A stretch of DNA of 64,000 nucleotides from an uncultured Microbulbifer sp. (GTDB lineage Bacteria; Pseudomonadota; Gammaproteobacteria; Pseudomonadales; Cellvibrionaceae), in NCBI RefSeq assembly GCF_947489355.1, contig NZ_CANLDD010000007.1:1-64000 (forward strand), in the 5' to 3' direction. Below the pieces are notes generated by a model, which was not told the origin of the DNA, did no database searches, and was given only the letters and a program-made list of their open reading frames with translations. Within the stretch, counting starts at the first letter, position 1; the number at the start of each line of letters is the position of its first letter. Below, piece by piece: positions 44,590-52,813 of this stretch. The position numbers and the translations under genes are program-made.

Positions 44590-45090
44590 ATGACAGCGGA
44601 CACACAAGGCGTTGATTTGGACAGTTACTTTGCACGTATTGGCTACCGCGGCAGGCCGGCTGCAAATCTGCAAACCCTCAAAGCACTGATTGCGCACCAT
44701 GTCGGCAGTATCCCTTTTGAGAATATCACGCCCTTTCTTGGTGATGCGGTCAAGATTGAACTGGCAGCCATTGAGGACAAACTGGTGCATCACCGGCGCG
44801 GGGGTTATTGTTTTGAGCAGAATGGGCTCCTGCGCGCGGTATTGCAGCAGAGCGGTTTTCAGGTGACGGGGCTCGCTGCCCGTGTCCTGTGGCAGATGCC
44901 CCCGGAGCATGAATCCGCACAGTCCCATATGCTACTGCGGGTTGTGTTGGGTGGGGTTCCCTATTTGCTGGATGCGGGGTTTGGCAGCAATACACCCTCA
45001 GCCCCCTTGCGGATGGATTCTGTGGCCCGGCAGAACACGCCCCACGGCGTCTATCGCCTGACATTGACCGGTGAGGAATACCTGATTTAA
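44590..45090 (+). pseudogene. arylamine N-acetyltransferase (NAT), truncated
   Basis: 166 residues against about 270-280 for intact NAT enzymes. The catalytic triad is complete: Cys74 in RRGGYCFEQN, His113 in SHMLL and Asp128 in LLDAGFGS. The frame then stops after RLTLTGEEYLI, so the third domain, which closes the active site and binds CoA, is missing. GGAGG lies 11 bases before ATG 44590, and a MerR-type promoter is 40 bases upstream. The break at about 45085 coincides with a drop in GC and the start of prophage-linked sequence, so insertion or deletion is the likely cause. Activity is doubtful. Confidence 0.8.
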
Positions 45091-45132
45091 CCTCAATAAT
45101 ATCAATAAGTTAAATCAATTTTTAGGGGTAAT

Positions 45133-45152
45133 TACTGTATGTATGACCAGTA
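45133..45152. promoter_or_regulatory. LexA (SOS) box 1
   Basis: TACTGTATGTATGACCAGTA keeps the core CTG-N10-CAG with flanking TA pairs, the gammaproteobacterial LexA consensus. Confidence 0.65.
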
Positions 45153-45200
45153 TTTTACCCCCTGTAGCCTCTACAGGTGGTCACAGTTACCCCCTGCCAA

Positions 45201-45220
45201 AACTGTATATATAATCAGTA
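45201..45220. promoter_or_regulatory. LexA (SOS) box 2 overlapping a promoter
   Basis: AACTGTATATATAATCAGTA contains CTG-N10-CAG with an alternating AT core. A perfect -10 TATAAT (45210-45215) lies inside the box, with TTACCC (45187-45192) 17 bp upstream, so LexA would block the promoter of the toxin-antitoxin genes. Confidence 0.7.
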
Positions 45221-45332
45221 GTTTTATTTAGAGGTTAAAGAAGAATGCATGTGAACAATTCCCCCTAGAATTGGTCTAAAAAAAGGGCCATAATTAGCCC
45301 AGATTTGACATGAGAAAGCAGTGAGGTTTGTC

Positions 45333-45659
45333 ATGCTCCAGAAAGTAATGTGTGACTACACAACGCCAATTAGTCAATTTAAATCTAATCCTAATGCGGC
45401 CATGCAAGAGGCTAAAGGGGAGCCTGTGGCAGTTGCAGCGCACAACCGGGTACAATTTTACGCCGTACCAGCCGACCTGTTCGAGCAGATGGTTGAGTTC
45501 TGCGAATATGCCCAGCGTGGTACATCCGAGCTGAAGCATGGTATAGCTCGCTTTACCGGTTCGACAGAAAAAAGCATTGAGGAATCAGCCGCATCCATGA
45601 CAAAGCGTTTGGCGGATATAAGTGATTCTGATTTAGGAGACTTCAAGGAGGAGAAATAA
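45333..45659 (+). CDS. yafN: Phd/YefM-type antitoxin, YafN-like
   Basis: 108 residues. The N-terminal DNA-binding part reads YTTPISQFKSNPNAAMQEAKGEPVAV with the usual 'hides a promiscuous toxin' fold, and the acidic C-terminus ends DSDLGDFKEEK, like the DFNDFKE end of E. coli YafN. GAGG lies six bases before ATG 45333; GTG 45321 and ATG 45348 are alternatives. It should bind and neutralise the YafO-like toxin and repress the operon. Two LexA boxes 115-200 bases upstream suggest SOS induction, as for E. coli dinB-yafNO. Confidence 0.8.
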   Translation: MLQKVMCDYTTPISQFKSNPNAAMQEAKGEPVAVAAHNRVQFYAVPADLFEQMVEFCEYAQRGTSELKHGIARFTGSTEKSIEESAASMTKRLADISDSDLGDFKEEK

Positions 45660-45859
45660 TGGAGGCGCTAGGCATGGATGTCATTCCGACATATGCAGGT
45701 ACGTCAGCCGGTGAGGATTTTGTTGAGGAAACTGCGCCCCCTGCGGGCCACCATTTCATGGCTGACGAAAGTAGGTTAGAGCAGGGGGTAAGAAGAACAG
45801 AGCAGCGTTTGCATTCTGAATCCTCCACAAATGAACGCAAGGATAGGAAGTTGTGGTAA
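45659..45859 (+). CDS. 66-codon frame between antitoxin and toxin, doubtful gene
   Basis: The ATG overlaps the antitoxin stop (TAATG) and the stop overlaps the toxin's GTG start region, so the frame is perfectly placed for coupled translation. The product (MEALGMDVIPTYAGTSAGED...) is low in hydrophobic residues and unlike any known family. YafN and YafO are normally adjacent, so this may be a small inserted repeat that stayed in frame rather than a protein gene. Confidence 0.35.
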   Translation: MEALGMDVIPTYAGTSAGEDFVEETAPPAGHHFMADESRLEQGVRRTEQRLHSESSTNERKDRKLW

Positions 45860-46257
45860 GGGTTTTCTTGCATAAGCTACTCCGCGAAGAATATACGCCG
45901 AAGGAAACCAAGGCGCTGTCTGACGACTTTAAGCAGTACAAGGAGCATGGCGTCTTGCCGCCGACCTTTGGCCGGGATGTGCCTTACAGCCATACCCACA
46001 ACCGACGCTCCCTGGAATTAATGCACCTGCATTATAAGGGAAGGGGATTCAAGCTCAGTTTGCTGCAATTCTATCGCACTAGTGGTTATGTACTGGTTTA
46101 CTGCCCAGGTTTTACCGATTCAAATACCTACTTGCTGATAACAATTATCAAGCACTTCAACCCAAAGCAGCCCGATATAGTTACCGGCACGGACAGAGAT
46201 GACAACCTGATGGCCAAACTTGAAGCAATTGCTGAAGGCTTCCGAGAGAAATTTTAA
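45853..46257 (+). CDS. yafO: YafO-type mRNA interferase toxin
   Basis: 134 residues matching E. coli YafO (132) along the length: MVRVFLHKLLREEYTPKETK, then the block GVLPPTFGRDVPY, RRSLELMHLHYKG, FYRTSGYVLVYCPGF and the C-terminal LEAIAEGFREKF. YafO cuts mRNA on the ribosome near start codons. The start is GTG 45853, with AGGA/GGAA just upstream. It follows the antitoxin after an unusual 193-base gap and ends three bases before the convergent phage gene, which suggests the pair belongs to the prophage. Confidence 0.82.
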   Translation: MVRVFLHKLLREEYTPKETKALSDDFKQYKEHGVLPPTFGRDVPYSHTHNRRSLELMHLHYKGRGFKLSLLQFYRTSGYVLVYCPGFTDSNTYLLITIIKHFNPKQPDIVTGTDRDDNLMAKLEAIAEGFREKF

Positions 46258-46260
46258 CCG

Positions 46261-46677
46261 CTAAGTAGGGCCTCTATACCGTGCGCTATTGGGATAGCTG
46301 GTAGTCAACTCAGCCTTATACACCCCGAACTCGTTTTCCAGAACAAGCCGATATTCAGCACCCTGCCCAAGATACATGGCGGGCAGCTGGCCAAATCTAT
46401 CTACCTTCAATGGCTGTGCATGGATTAACTGGAAGTTGGAATCTGCATATACATCGACGGGAAGATCAGTTCCGGCGGCATAGACACGTATTCGCCATCC
46501 TGGCTGGATGATGGCGTCGAGGTTTAACCCATCCAGCGAGGGGAGGGCGAATTGCTCCTGAGAGCCAATAGCCGGAGCTATCTGTAGTGCTTGGTCCTCA
46601 CCCTGGGCAGTATCCACAAATAGCAGTGGCAGGGCCTCTGCGAATTCCTGAGCGGTCCCTATGGTTACAGTCAGCAT
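46261..46677 (-). CDS. phage virion-associated protein, unknown
   Basis: 138 residues, beta-rich (WRIRVYAAGTDLPVDVYADS, YRLVLENEFGVYKAEL), consistent with a small structural or tail-tip protein. ATG 46677 overlaps the stop of the upstream gene (TGATG), giving coupled translation; an open frame reaching back to 46863 is only the shadow of that gene. It is the last gene of the leftward late operon. Confidence 0.6.
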   Translation of the reverse strand: MLTVTIGTAQEFAEALPLLFVDTAQGEDQALQIAPAIGSQEQFALPSLDGLNLDAIIQPGWRIRVYAAGTDLPVDVYADSNFQLIHAQPLKVDRFGQLPAMYLGQGAEYRLVLENEFGVYKAELTTSYPNSARYRGPT

Positions 46678-47144
46678 CACACGGACCTGAAGAAGCCGGC
46701 GGCGTTGATCTGGGCGAGCAAGTCTGAGCCGTCTGTGTTGATTGGGAAGTCGTGATAGGTCAGGGGGACAACCTGATCGTCTGTACCATTCACGCTGTCT
46801 GGTGTGTAGCAGACAAGCAGCTTCACCAAAGTGTTGTTCTGGGCTCCCCCGGCTGCGGTCCATACCTGATCCGGTATATCTGCTGATTGTACGCCGCTTG
46901 TGTGGTCCGTTGTGGGCGGCTCCACATCGCTCAAGACCTTGCGTTCGTAGTTGGTAAAGTCCGCCTCTACATTGGACGCCGAAAGCACTTCAGAAAGCCG
47001 CTCAGAGGCTGCAAGGTTGGCATCCTCCTGTGCTACCTGCAGCAGCACGACAACCAGGGCGGAGCTTTCCAGGTCGTCCCCTGCCACGCTCTCTGTGTAA
47101 GCGTTGACGCGCCCCTTTGCTATGTTGAATACACCGTTGACCAT
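46677..47144 (-). CDS. phage structural protein, unknown
   Basis: 155 residues. The C-terminal half (NTLVKLLVCYTPD, VVPLTYHDFPINTDGSDLLAQI and a final AGFFRS) resembles small phage proteins found beside tail-fibre genes. GGAG precedes the ATG by nine bases. The role is inferred only from position between the tail fibre and the terminal gene of the operon. Confidence 0.6.
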   Translation of the reverse strand: MVNGVFNIAKGRVNAYTESVAGDDLESSALVVVLLQVAQEDANLAASERLSEVLSASNVEADFTNYERKVLSDVEPPTTDHTSGVQSADIPDQVWTAAGGAQNNTLVKLLVCYTPDSVNGTDDQVVPLTYHDFPINTDGSDLLAQINAAGFFRSV

Positions 47145-47157
47145 ATTTCTTTACTCC

Positions 47158-47919
47158 TCAAGAACCAAAATCATAAACCACAAAATTAACCTCGCGATCC
47201 GCCTTGCCTCGTGTGCCGCCTCCGGTTATGTACCATGTCTCTATCGTGAAAGATGCTGCGCGCTTCGTCTTGACCAAGCATTCAAGCGGGAAGCTCTGAG
47301 AAGAGGAGCCAGCAGTTGCGATCACTATGTAGTTTGCGCTGCTTCTGGGCGTTGAGAACGTGATTACATAGGTGCCCGTCCCGGTCCTATTTACTGAGCT
47401 TGTAACGCCGTGGCGCTGCTTGTACGCCGGGGAAGAGCCCCCGGTAAAATACCCAGCCGCGACTGGGCCCTCGGGTATAGAAACCTCCCCCAGGCTGTCC
47501 AGTATTTCTTGGTGCTCTTGTAGCTTCTCGTCCTGCTCGGTATTGGTTTCCCGTAGTGCGCCTATGTCATCCTCTACAAAAATTATTCTTCCCTGCAGGT
47601 CTTCGACGTGGTATTCCATTTCGTAGACTGTGTTTTTAAGCTCGCTTAGGTCCTCAAGTGGGTACTCGTCAACAGCCCATTTTTGGACCCCATCAGCGCC
47701 CTTTAATACCACCTTAGGAGCTTCCTCCGACGTATCCAGATAGAGGGGCGGAAATCGCCCGGCACCATCGGCAATAATTGGATGCGAGGCTGGGTCAAAT
47801 GGCCCCGGATATAGGTAGGCTGTGGCAGGCTCGGTTGAATACTGGCGGTAAAAGTAGAGCCGGTCCCCCGGCTCGACTTTCGTGCCAAATACGGGATTGT
47901 GGAATAGAACATCGGACAT
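47158..47919 (-). CDS. tail fibre protein
   Basis: 253 residues with three parts: a virion-binding-like N-terminus (HNPVFGTKVEPGDRLYFYRQ and the ADGAGRFPPLYLD motif, common in podoviral and P22-like fibres), a coiled coil at about 85-145 (LSELKNTVYEMEYHVEDLQG, LRETNTEQDEKLQEHQEIL), and a beta-rich tip of about 100 residues ending in FVVYDFGS. It should trimerise and bind the host surface. A leftward terminator lies 19 bases upstream of its start, so expression needs antitermination or its own promoter. Confidence 0.75.
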   Translation of the reverse strand: MSDVLFHNPVFGTKVEPGDRLYFYRQYSTEPATAYLYPGPFDPASHPIIADGAGRFPPLYLDTSEEAPKVVLKGADGVQKWAVDEYPLEDLSELKNTVYEMEYHVEDLQGRIIFVEDDIGALRETNTEQDEKLQEHQEILDSLGEVSIPEGPVAAGYFTGGSSPAYKQRHGVTSSVNRTGTGTYVITFSTPRSSANYIVIATAGSSSQSFPLECLVKTKRAASFTIETWYITGGGTRGKADREVNFVVYDFGS

Positions 47920-47937
47920 AAGAGTGTTTCCTTGAAC

Positions 47938-47959
47938 AAAAAAATCCGCTCAAGGCGGA
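47938..47959 (-). terminator. leftward intrinsic terminator inside the late region
   Basis: On the minus strand TCCGC-CTTGA-GCGGA followed by seven T. The same stem-loop type (CCGC-TCAAG-GCGG on the plus strand) recurs at 57895. Confidence 0.75.
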
Positions 47960-48065
47960 CGTGGGGAGTGGTTTAAGGTCTGGATTGGATGTTTTTCGTA
48001 CTAATCCTTGCACTTTCAATTGCGTCGGTATATATTCCGACTCACTAGAACTTATCAGCGGTCAT

Positions 48066-48093
48066 CCGCACCCGTCAGTATTGCGGTTTTTTT
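48066..48093 (+). terminator. rightward hairpin with T-run
   Basis: CCGCA (48066-48070) pairs with TGCGG (48082-48086), followed by seven T. The stem is short with an 11-base loop, so strength is uncertain. It would end transcripts antisense to the tail-fibre gene before the Rha gene. Confidence 0.5.
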
Positions 48094-48244
48094 GTGCCCG
48101 CTATTTGGAAAACCTGCCAGTTATGGCCGGGTCGAGAGGCGTAATACAAGACCCGAAAGGGGAATATGCCCGGAGCTTCTGATAAGGCTCTAGTTGAGAC
48201 CCGGCTTCCACGAGCCGAAGACTATAACTTATCAGGAGACCACC

Positions 48245-48859
48245 ATGGCCACTCCCGCTCTTATCCCAACCGATGCCATCGTTCTGCACAATAACCAAGT
48301 GCGCACTAATTCAATTAAGGTCGCTGAGGCTTTCGGAAAGCACCATCGGGATGTGCTACGAAAGCTTAAAAATTTAGATTGCTCTCTTGATTTCACTGAG
48401 CGCAATTTTGCGCTCAGTGAATACACAGACTCCACAGGCAGAAGTCTACCTGTATACGAAATGACCAAGGATGGCTTTATATTCGTGGTTATGGGCTTTG
48501 CCGGTAAGAGAGCTGCTCAGATCAAAGAAGCCTATATCGAGACCTTCAATCGCATGAATCGGGAACTGTACGGAGAGCCTAGCGCCAAGAAGACCTATCC
48601 GGTGGTCAACATGGTAAACCGCAATATCCTTTTTGGTCTTGTCCAGCACATGAGTGCCATCTATAAAATCTACTTTGAGATGGAATCAGCGCTTCGACAC
48701 CTGAAGTCACCCTTTGCCACGCGTCTCCATGATCGCGTAGTGGATGGAAATATACATGCTAGTTCTATCCTGTCTGCTCATAAGGAAGACATGGACGCAG
48801 AAAAAGAATGGCAAGCTGATTTCCACCAACGACACTATCAGTTTGACCAGTTGAACTGA
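48245..48859 (+). CDS. Rha-family phage regulatory protein
   Basis: 204 residues. The N-terminal 90 residues are the Rha domain (NSIKVAEAFGKHHRDVLRKL, then FVVMGFAGKRAAQIKEAYIETF), known from lambdoid prophages, where it affects lytic growth in some host backgrounds. The C-terminal half is helical and less conserved. ATG 48245 is chosen for AGGAG six bases upstream. It is transcribed against the surrounding late operon, so it may be expressed during lysogeny. Confidence 0.82.
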   Translation: MATPALIPTDAIVLHNNQVRTNSIKVAEAFGKHHRDVLRKLKNLDCSLDFTERNFALSEYTDSTGRSLPVYEMTKDGFIFVVMGFAGKRAAQIKEAYIETFNRMNRELYGEPSAKKTYPVVNMVNRNILFGLVQHMSAIYKIYFEMESALRHLKSPFATRLHDRVVDGNIHASSILSAHKEDMDAEKEWQADFHQRHYQFDQLN

Positions 48860-48920
48860 TTTACTCCATGCAGTCACGGGGGCCATAATAGGAGGCCCCT
48901 ATGTATTGCACGGAGTGCGC

Positions 48921-49160
48921 ATGACAATCAAAAAGAAAGGCTCCCCCAAAACACTCAATGAAAAGCTCTTTGGTAGAGTTGTATCAGCCCAAAGTGCCGG
49001 GGAAACCCGATCAGAACTTGAGGATGGTCTGATCCCAGTGGGACTTCAGGTAGTCTTTACTTTGTTAGTAATACTCGGCTTAATCTGTGTAACTATCTAC
49101 TGCATTTTTTCAGAGATTATTTTGCCGATCCTCAAATCCTTTGGCGTGCAAATCAACTAA
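48921..49160 (+). CDS. small phage membrane protein
   Basis: 79 residues with one strong membrane helix (VGLQVVFTLLVILGLICVTI, about 41-60) and a basic N-terminus. ATG 48921 has GGAG five bases upstream; a TTG at 48906 is in frame. Its last 51 bases overlap, on the opposite strand, the end of the large ejection-protein gene. It follows the Rha gene by 61 bases and probably shares its transcript. The role is unknown (superinfection exclusion would be typical for such a gene). Confidence 0.55.
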   Translation: MTIKKKGSPKTLNEKLFGRVVSAQSAGETRSELEDGLIPVGLQVVFTLLVILGLICVTIYCIFSEIILPILKSFGVQIN

Positions 49161-51134
49161 AAGTGCGTTAACCGCTGTCGCCTCATCAAGCGTCATGCCT
49201 TTAGTCAAAGCGGCCAGTTTAAGCATATGCTCAGGTCTCGCTGACAGTGGAATCTCTGCACTTTCTGCAAGCCATTGAACGAGCCTTTTGTTAGTCATTA
49301 AACGTGCGCCAAGGTTATTTGCTACAACACTCCCAAGTAACCCCGCTAAAACGCCTTGTTGGCCGGATGCAGCCGCTATTGGTATGCCAGCCATAGTGCC
49401 GATATTAGCTGCGAACTGGCCTGTTCCGCTTGGGTTTGCCGCCTCCCTTTGAGAAAACTTCATTTTCTCGACCTGTCGAGCGATTTTGTCAAGGTTCTGA
49501 CCGTAACGATTCAGAGCCTCTGTACCGCTAAATAACGCTCTTTTGGCAGGACCAAGCCGGTTCCAGTCGGTCAGGAACTTATTGACCGAAAATATCTCCC
49601 CCTCCCAGCCCTGCTGTCCATCGTTTGCTTTACCCATCTGGCGAACCACATTGGAGACAACAACATTCCACTCCTCTTTAGTTAAGCTGCGTTTAAATGA
49701 GTTTATTGTTGCTGCCCCCTCGCCACCTTTCGTTACTGCGCTGAATATTTCCTCAACTTTGGCCTTTTTGACTATCCTTTCCACGAAGCCGTCAAGGCGC
49801 GCATGGCCCGATCTGGTGAAATTGTTTGCTCTGTTGAAGTTGGCTAGACCTTGAGGACCTGCGGCACCAGCAGCCGCTTTAATATCCTCCGTTATAGCCC
49901 CGTAGAGCTGCTTCAATTCTGCCCTTGGAATATCTGAAATCAGGTCATTACTACTTATCCGGCGCCCAATGGTTGATCGAAGCTCCTTTAAGGTCTGGTA
50001 ATCCACTATATCGGCATCTTCCAGAATTCGCCTGATCTTTGTAAGCTGGGAATTGTTCAGCACTTCCCCGAACTCATCATCTCGTACCAGCCGACTCAAT
50101 ACCGATTTGGTGTTGTCCAGTTCAACCGCTGTGTCGCGGCCAATCTGATCGTCAACCCTTGACCAAAGCTTGGCAGACTTGGCCTGAAAACGGTCTGTAA
50201 AGCCCCCAGGGGCCGTTATACCGCGCTGGATAACACCGCCTGCCTGGTCCGCCCCAGCTTTCGTGCTTACATCATCGGCGATTTGCTGAAGCCGTTTCTG
50301 AATATTTCTCTCGGCTTGCTCATGAGCGCGACGAATACGACCACCTCCCAGGAACTGAGAAGAGAGATTTTCTGCAGCCTGCAGGCTTGGGCGGTTTGTT
50401 GCCTGCGCTACAGTTGGACTTGATCCGGTTTCTTTGAAATCTTCAATAGTCGACTTTATAGAAGCCTTGGGTGTGCCGCCCACTAAAACCTTTCTGGCCG
50501 CTTCAGGGAGGGCAGCCTTTGCGATACCAGAAGCCGCAGGCGCAAGCATTGACCCTGCTACTTCACCCACCTGGCGGCCCGCTTCACCGCCAACAGCCTC
50601 GCCAACTTCCCCTCCAAGCTCTGTACCAGCACCGGCAGTCGCCGCCATCTTCAAATCCTGGCTCCCCGTAGTTGCGCCCAGTTGCCGGAGAACACCATGG
50701 CCCGCAGATTCTGAAGCCTGCGTGAACTTCGGCAATTGGTTTGCGGCAGATCGCAAAGCACCACCACCAGCCACGCCACCTGCGGCAACTTCCCCGGCAC
50801 TGCGCACGGCATCCCTGGCAAGGCCCGGCTGCATAAAATTGCCCTGCGTGCCGGGTGAGGTCATTTCGGTAATAGACGGCACGCGGAATTCGGAGCCCAA
50901 AATATCGGCGACTGCGTTAATCTGATCAGTGGTCAGGAAATCAGCGAGCTTTGTAGCTCCCCGATTGAATGCCGCCATAAACTCAAGAGGCGCATTGAGC
51001 GTACCGTGGTCTTTCCTGCTCTCCTGTTGCTCTTTTGGGGCTTGAGCCTCAAACGGGTTGCCCTCAACGGGCGTTAATTTATATTTCGGTTTCTGCTCGA
51101 AGGGATTTCCCTCAACTGGTGTAAAAGTGGGCAT
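49110..51134 (-). CDS. large ejection (DNA-transfer) protein, P22 gp16/gp20-like
   Basis: 674 residues. The N-terminus has two copies of a short repeat (FTPVEGNPFE, LTPVEGNPFE), followed by Gly/Ala-rich stretches (AGEVAAGGVAGGGALRSA; LGGEVGEAVGGEAGRQVGE) that look membrane-seeking, then a long helical region. This composition and the place between two other ejection proteins and the tail genes fit the internal virion proteins that podoviruses inject to form a channel across the periplasm. Assigned by layout rather than close similarity. Confidence 0.65.
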   Translation of the reverse strand: MPTFTPVEGNPFEQKPKYKLTPVEGNPFEAQAPKEQQESRKDHGTLNAPLEFMAAFNRGATKLADFLTTDQINAVADILGSEFRVPSITEMTSPGTQGNFMQPGLARDAVRSAGEVAAGGVAGGGALRSAANQLPKFTQASESAGHGVLRQLGATTGSQDLKMAATAGAGTELGGEVGEAVGGEAGRQVGEVAGSMLAPAASGIAKAALPEAARKVLVGGTPKASIKSTIEDFKETGSSPTVAQATNRPSLQAAENLSSQFLGGGRIRRAHEQAERNIQKRLQQIADDVSTKAGADQAGGVIQRGITAPGGFTDRFQAKSAKLWSRVDDQIGRDTAVELDNTKSVLSRLVRDDEFGEVLNNSQLTKIRRILEDADIVDYQTLKELRSTIGRRISSNDLISDIPRAELKQLYGAITEDIKAAAGAAGPQGLANFNRANNFTRSGHARLDGFVERIVKKAKVEEIFSAVTKGGEGAATINSFKRSLTKEEWNVVVSNVVRQMGKANDGQQGWEGEIFSVNKFLTDWNRLGPAKRALFSGTEALNRYGQNLDKIARQVEKMKFSQREAANPSGTGQFAANIGTMAGIPIAAASGQQGVLAGLLGSVVANNLGARLMTNKRLVQWLAESAEIPLSARPEHMLKLAALTKGMTLDEATAVNALLVDLHAKGFEDRQNNL

Positions 51135-52201
51135 TATTTTGTCACCCGATAAAATACGCCATCTTTCTCCACATACCAGAGACCATCCGGGGCGCGCCGT
51201 GCTCCTGGCGCGGGTGGCTGCCCTGAAGCGCTTGCGCCATCTTGTGCGGAATTGCCTGCAGAGATTCCCATTGCTTCCTCCGCTACGCCCCTGGCGCGCG
51301 CCTTCTGATCAATCACAGCTTGGCTATCTCCAGGCATCGGGAAGTAATTTCTATACTCGCGGTCCCGCTCCTCCTCGCCAATCACTGCGCCAGACTCTTT
51401 GCGCAGCTTTGCCCGTATCCAATCGTCAGCTGCTTGCTTGTATCTCTGATAGGAGGGGCTTGCCGAATGGTTGCTCAGTCCCCGAAACGCCTCCCAAGAA
51501 GAAGACGGGGAGAATTCTCTATCTTCATCAAGTAGGGTTTTTAGTTCTGTGTCGGCCCGCTTCATGCGCATAAGAAACCCGGCGGAAGTCCTTTCTCCTT
51601 CCGTGGATGCCTTGCCGGCATTGTCCCCCGCAGGGGCGCCTCTATCCGGTTGCTGTGCGTCGGGAAATACACGCTCGCCTGTATCGGTGTAATACTTGAA
51701 GCCATCTGCAGCCGTTTGTATTCTGCGTTCAGGCTCCGGCCTTTCCTGCTCAACGCCAGGGAACACAGGCTCCCCTGTGTCGGTGTAGCGCTCGCGTCCG
51801 TTTACATCCTTGGCTCTTTCGCGCTTGGGCTGGGCCTTGCTTTGAACGCCGAATTGACCTTGGAGCGTAGGCAAAAACCGCTCGTCCCATTGATCGGTCT
51901 CGCCGTCCATATCCCACCCACGATCCCTGGCGTACTGCATACCGCCTTGCCAGATACCGGCGCGCTGCTCCTGAGGGGCACTCATAAGCGTCCCCGTGAG
52001 CTGCCGCATGTGGTCCTCTTGGGCCTCTCGATCCTGCACGGCTGCGCGCTGCTCTTGCTGTGCCTGTGCGTCCTGGCGGTCTTGGTCGGCCCTGCGCTCC
52101 TGATTCTGCATTCTCTTGGCTTGGAGTCCGTAACCTATGCCGGCGCCAGGATTTGAGGGGCGCGCCCTGCCAAATGCGGCTATGTAATTTTCAATACTCA
52201 T
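51134..52201 (-). CDS. ejection/internal virion protein, Gln/Arg-rich
   Basis: 355 residues. A strongly charged helical stretch (about 30-60, RMQNQERRADQDRQDAQAQQ) is followed by a duplicated motif (RERYTDTGEPVFP; FKYYTDTGERVFP) and a C-terminal SH3-like ending (APDGLWYVEKDGVFYRVTK). It overlaps the next gene by one base (ATG with the preceding stop). Gene order suggests a partner of the large ejection protein, like P22 gp20. Confidence 0.6.
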   Translation of the reverse strand: MSIENYIAAFGRARPSNPGAGIGYGLQAKRMQNQERRADQDRQDAQAQQEQRAAVQDREAQEDHMRQLTGTLMSAPQEQRAGIWQGGMQYARDRGWDMDGETDQWDERFLPTLQGQFGVQSKAQPKRERAKDVNGRERYTDTGEPVFPGVEQERPEPERRIQTAADGFKYYTDTGERVFPDAQQPDRGAPAGDNAGKASTEGERTSAGFLMRMKRADTELKTLLDEDREFSPSSSWEAFRGLSNHSASPSYQRYKQAADDWIRAKLRKESGAVIGEEERDREYRNYFPMPGDSQAVIDQKARARGVAEEAMGISAGNSAQDGASASGQPPAPGARRAPDGLWYVEKDGVFYRVTK

Positions 52202-52220
52202 CTATCTGCCCTATAAAATT

Positions 52221-52802
52221 TTAAGCCATGCCCATAGTTGCCCAAGCCTCGCCAATTTTCTGGCCAGATTCGTGTATCGAACTTGCGAGGTAATTTTTAA
52301 TATTGCCTTTAGCCATGTACCCGGATGCCCTGGCACCGGCGGCACCGGTTTGTGCCTGCGCCACGCGATCACCGACTCCCATGTCAATTTCTGCCTGACT
52401 GTTGGCAATGCCGATTCCCTCGCTCCTCAGCCCTGCGAGTCGTCCATACCAGTTTCCATACTCCGTTGAGGCCACGTCCTGGGTGTAGTTGTTGAGGTCC
52501 TTTAGGGCAGCGCCAGACAGTAGGCCGCCCCTCGCTGCGGCGCTGCGGTTTATGGCCTTTTCCCCCTCCTTAAGCCGGAATTGATAATCAGGGGACTGGT
52601 AGAAACTGGAATAATCGCCATCGAGGGCAGCATCAAGCATACCGTTGGCTTTCATGCTGGTATTGGCGTAAGGCCCATATCTTGCCAGGGCATGTGCCCC
52701 CGCCTCTCGGTGGGTACTCTCCGCGTCCTTGTAGCCTTTCTCCTGCTCGTCTGCGGCTTGCTTTGCTTCTTTCTCGCCGAACAAATTGCCTATAAAACCC
52801 AT
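52221..52802 (-). CDS. DNA-injection protein, P22 gp7-like
   Basis: 193 residues (MGFIGNLFGEKEAKQAADEQ...). It contains the block DYQFRLKEGEKAINRSAAARGGLLSGAALKDLN, which is typical of P22 gp7/Sf6-type DNA-transfer proteins and of several siphovirus internal proteins. It stands first of three probable ejection genes, the order 7-20-16 of P22. Confidence 0.75.
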   Translation of the reverse strand: MGFIGNLFGEKEAKQAADEQEKGYKDAESTHREAGAHALARYGPYANTSMKANGMLDAALDGDYSSFYQSPDYQFRLKEGEKAINRSAAARGGLLSGAALKDLNNYTQDVASTEYGNWYGRLAGLRSEGIGIANSQAEIDMGVGDRVAQAQTGAAGARASGYMAKGNIKNYLASSIHESGQKIGEAWATMGMA

Positions 52803-52813
52803 AATTTTTCCCC

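Larger units (their letters stand above)
47920..48244. other. divergent intergenic region between tail fibre and Rha gene
   Basis: Holds a leftward terminator (47938-47959) and a rightward hairpin-T-run (48066-48093). The AGGAG ribosome binding site of the Rha gene is at about 48234-48238. No gene is seen. Confidence 0.5.

Noticed and set aside
45245-45268. Seven-codon frame MHVNNSP after the SOS promoter
   Set aside because: It has a plausible binding site but is too short to call; it may be a leader peptide or a remnant of a lost gene.
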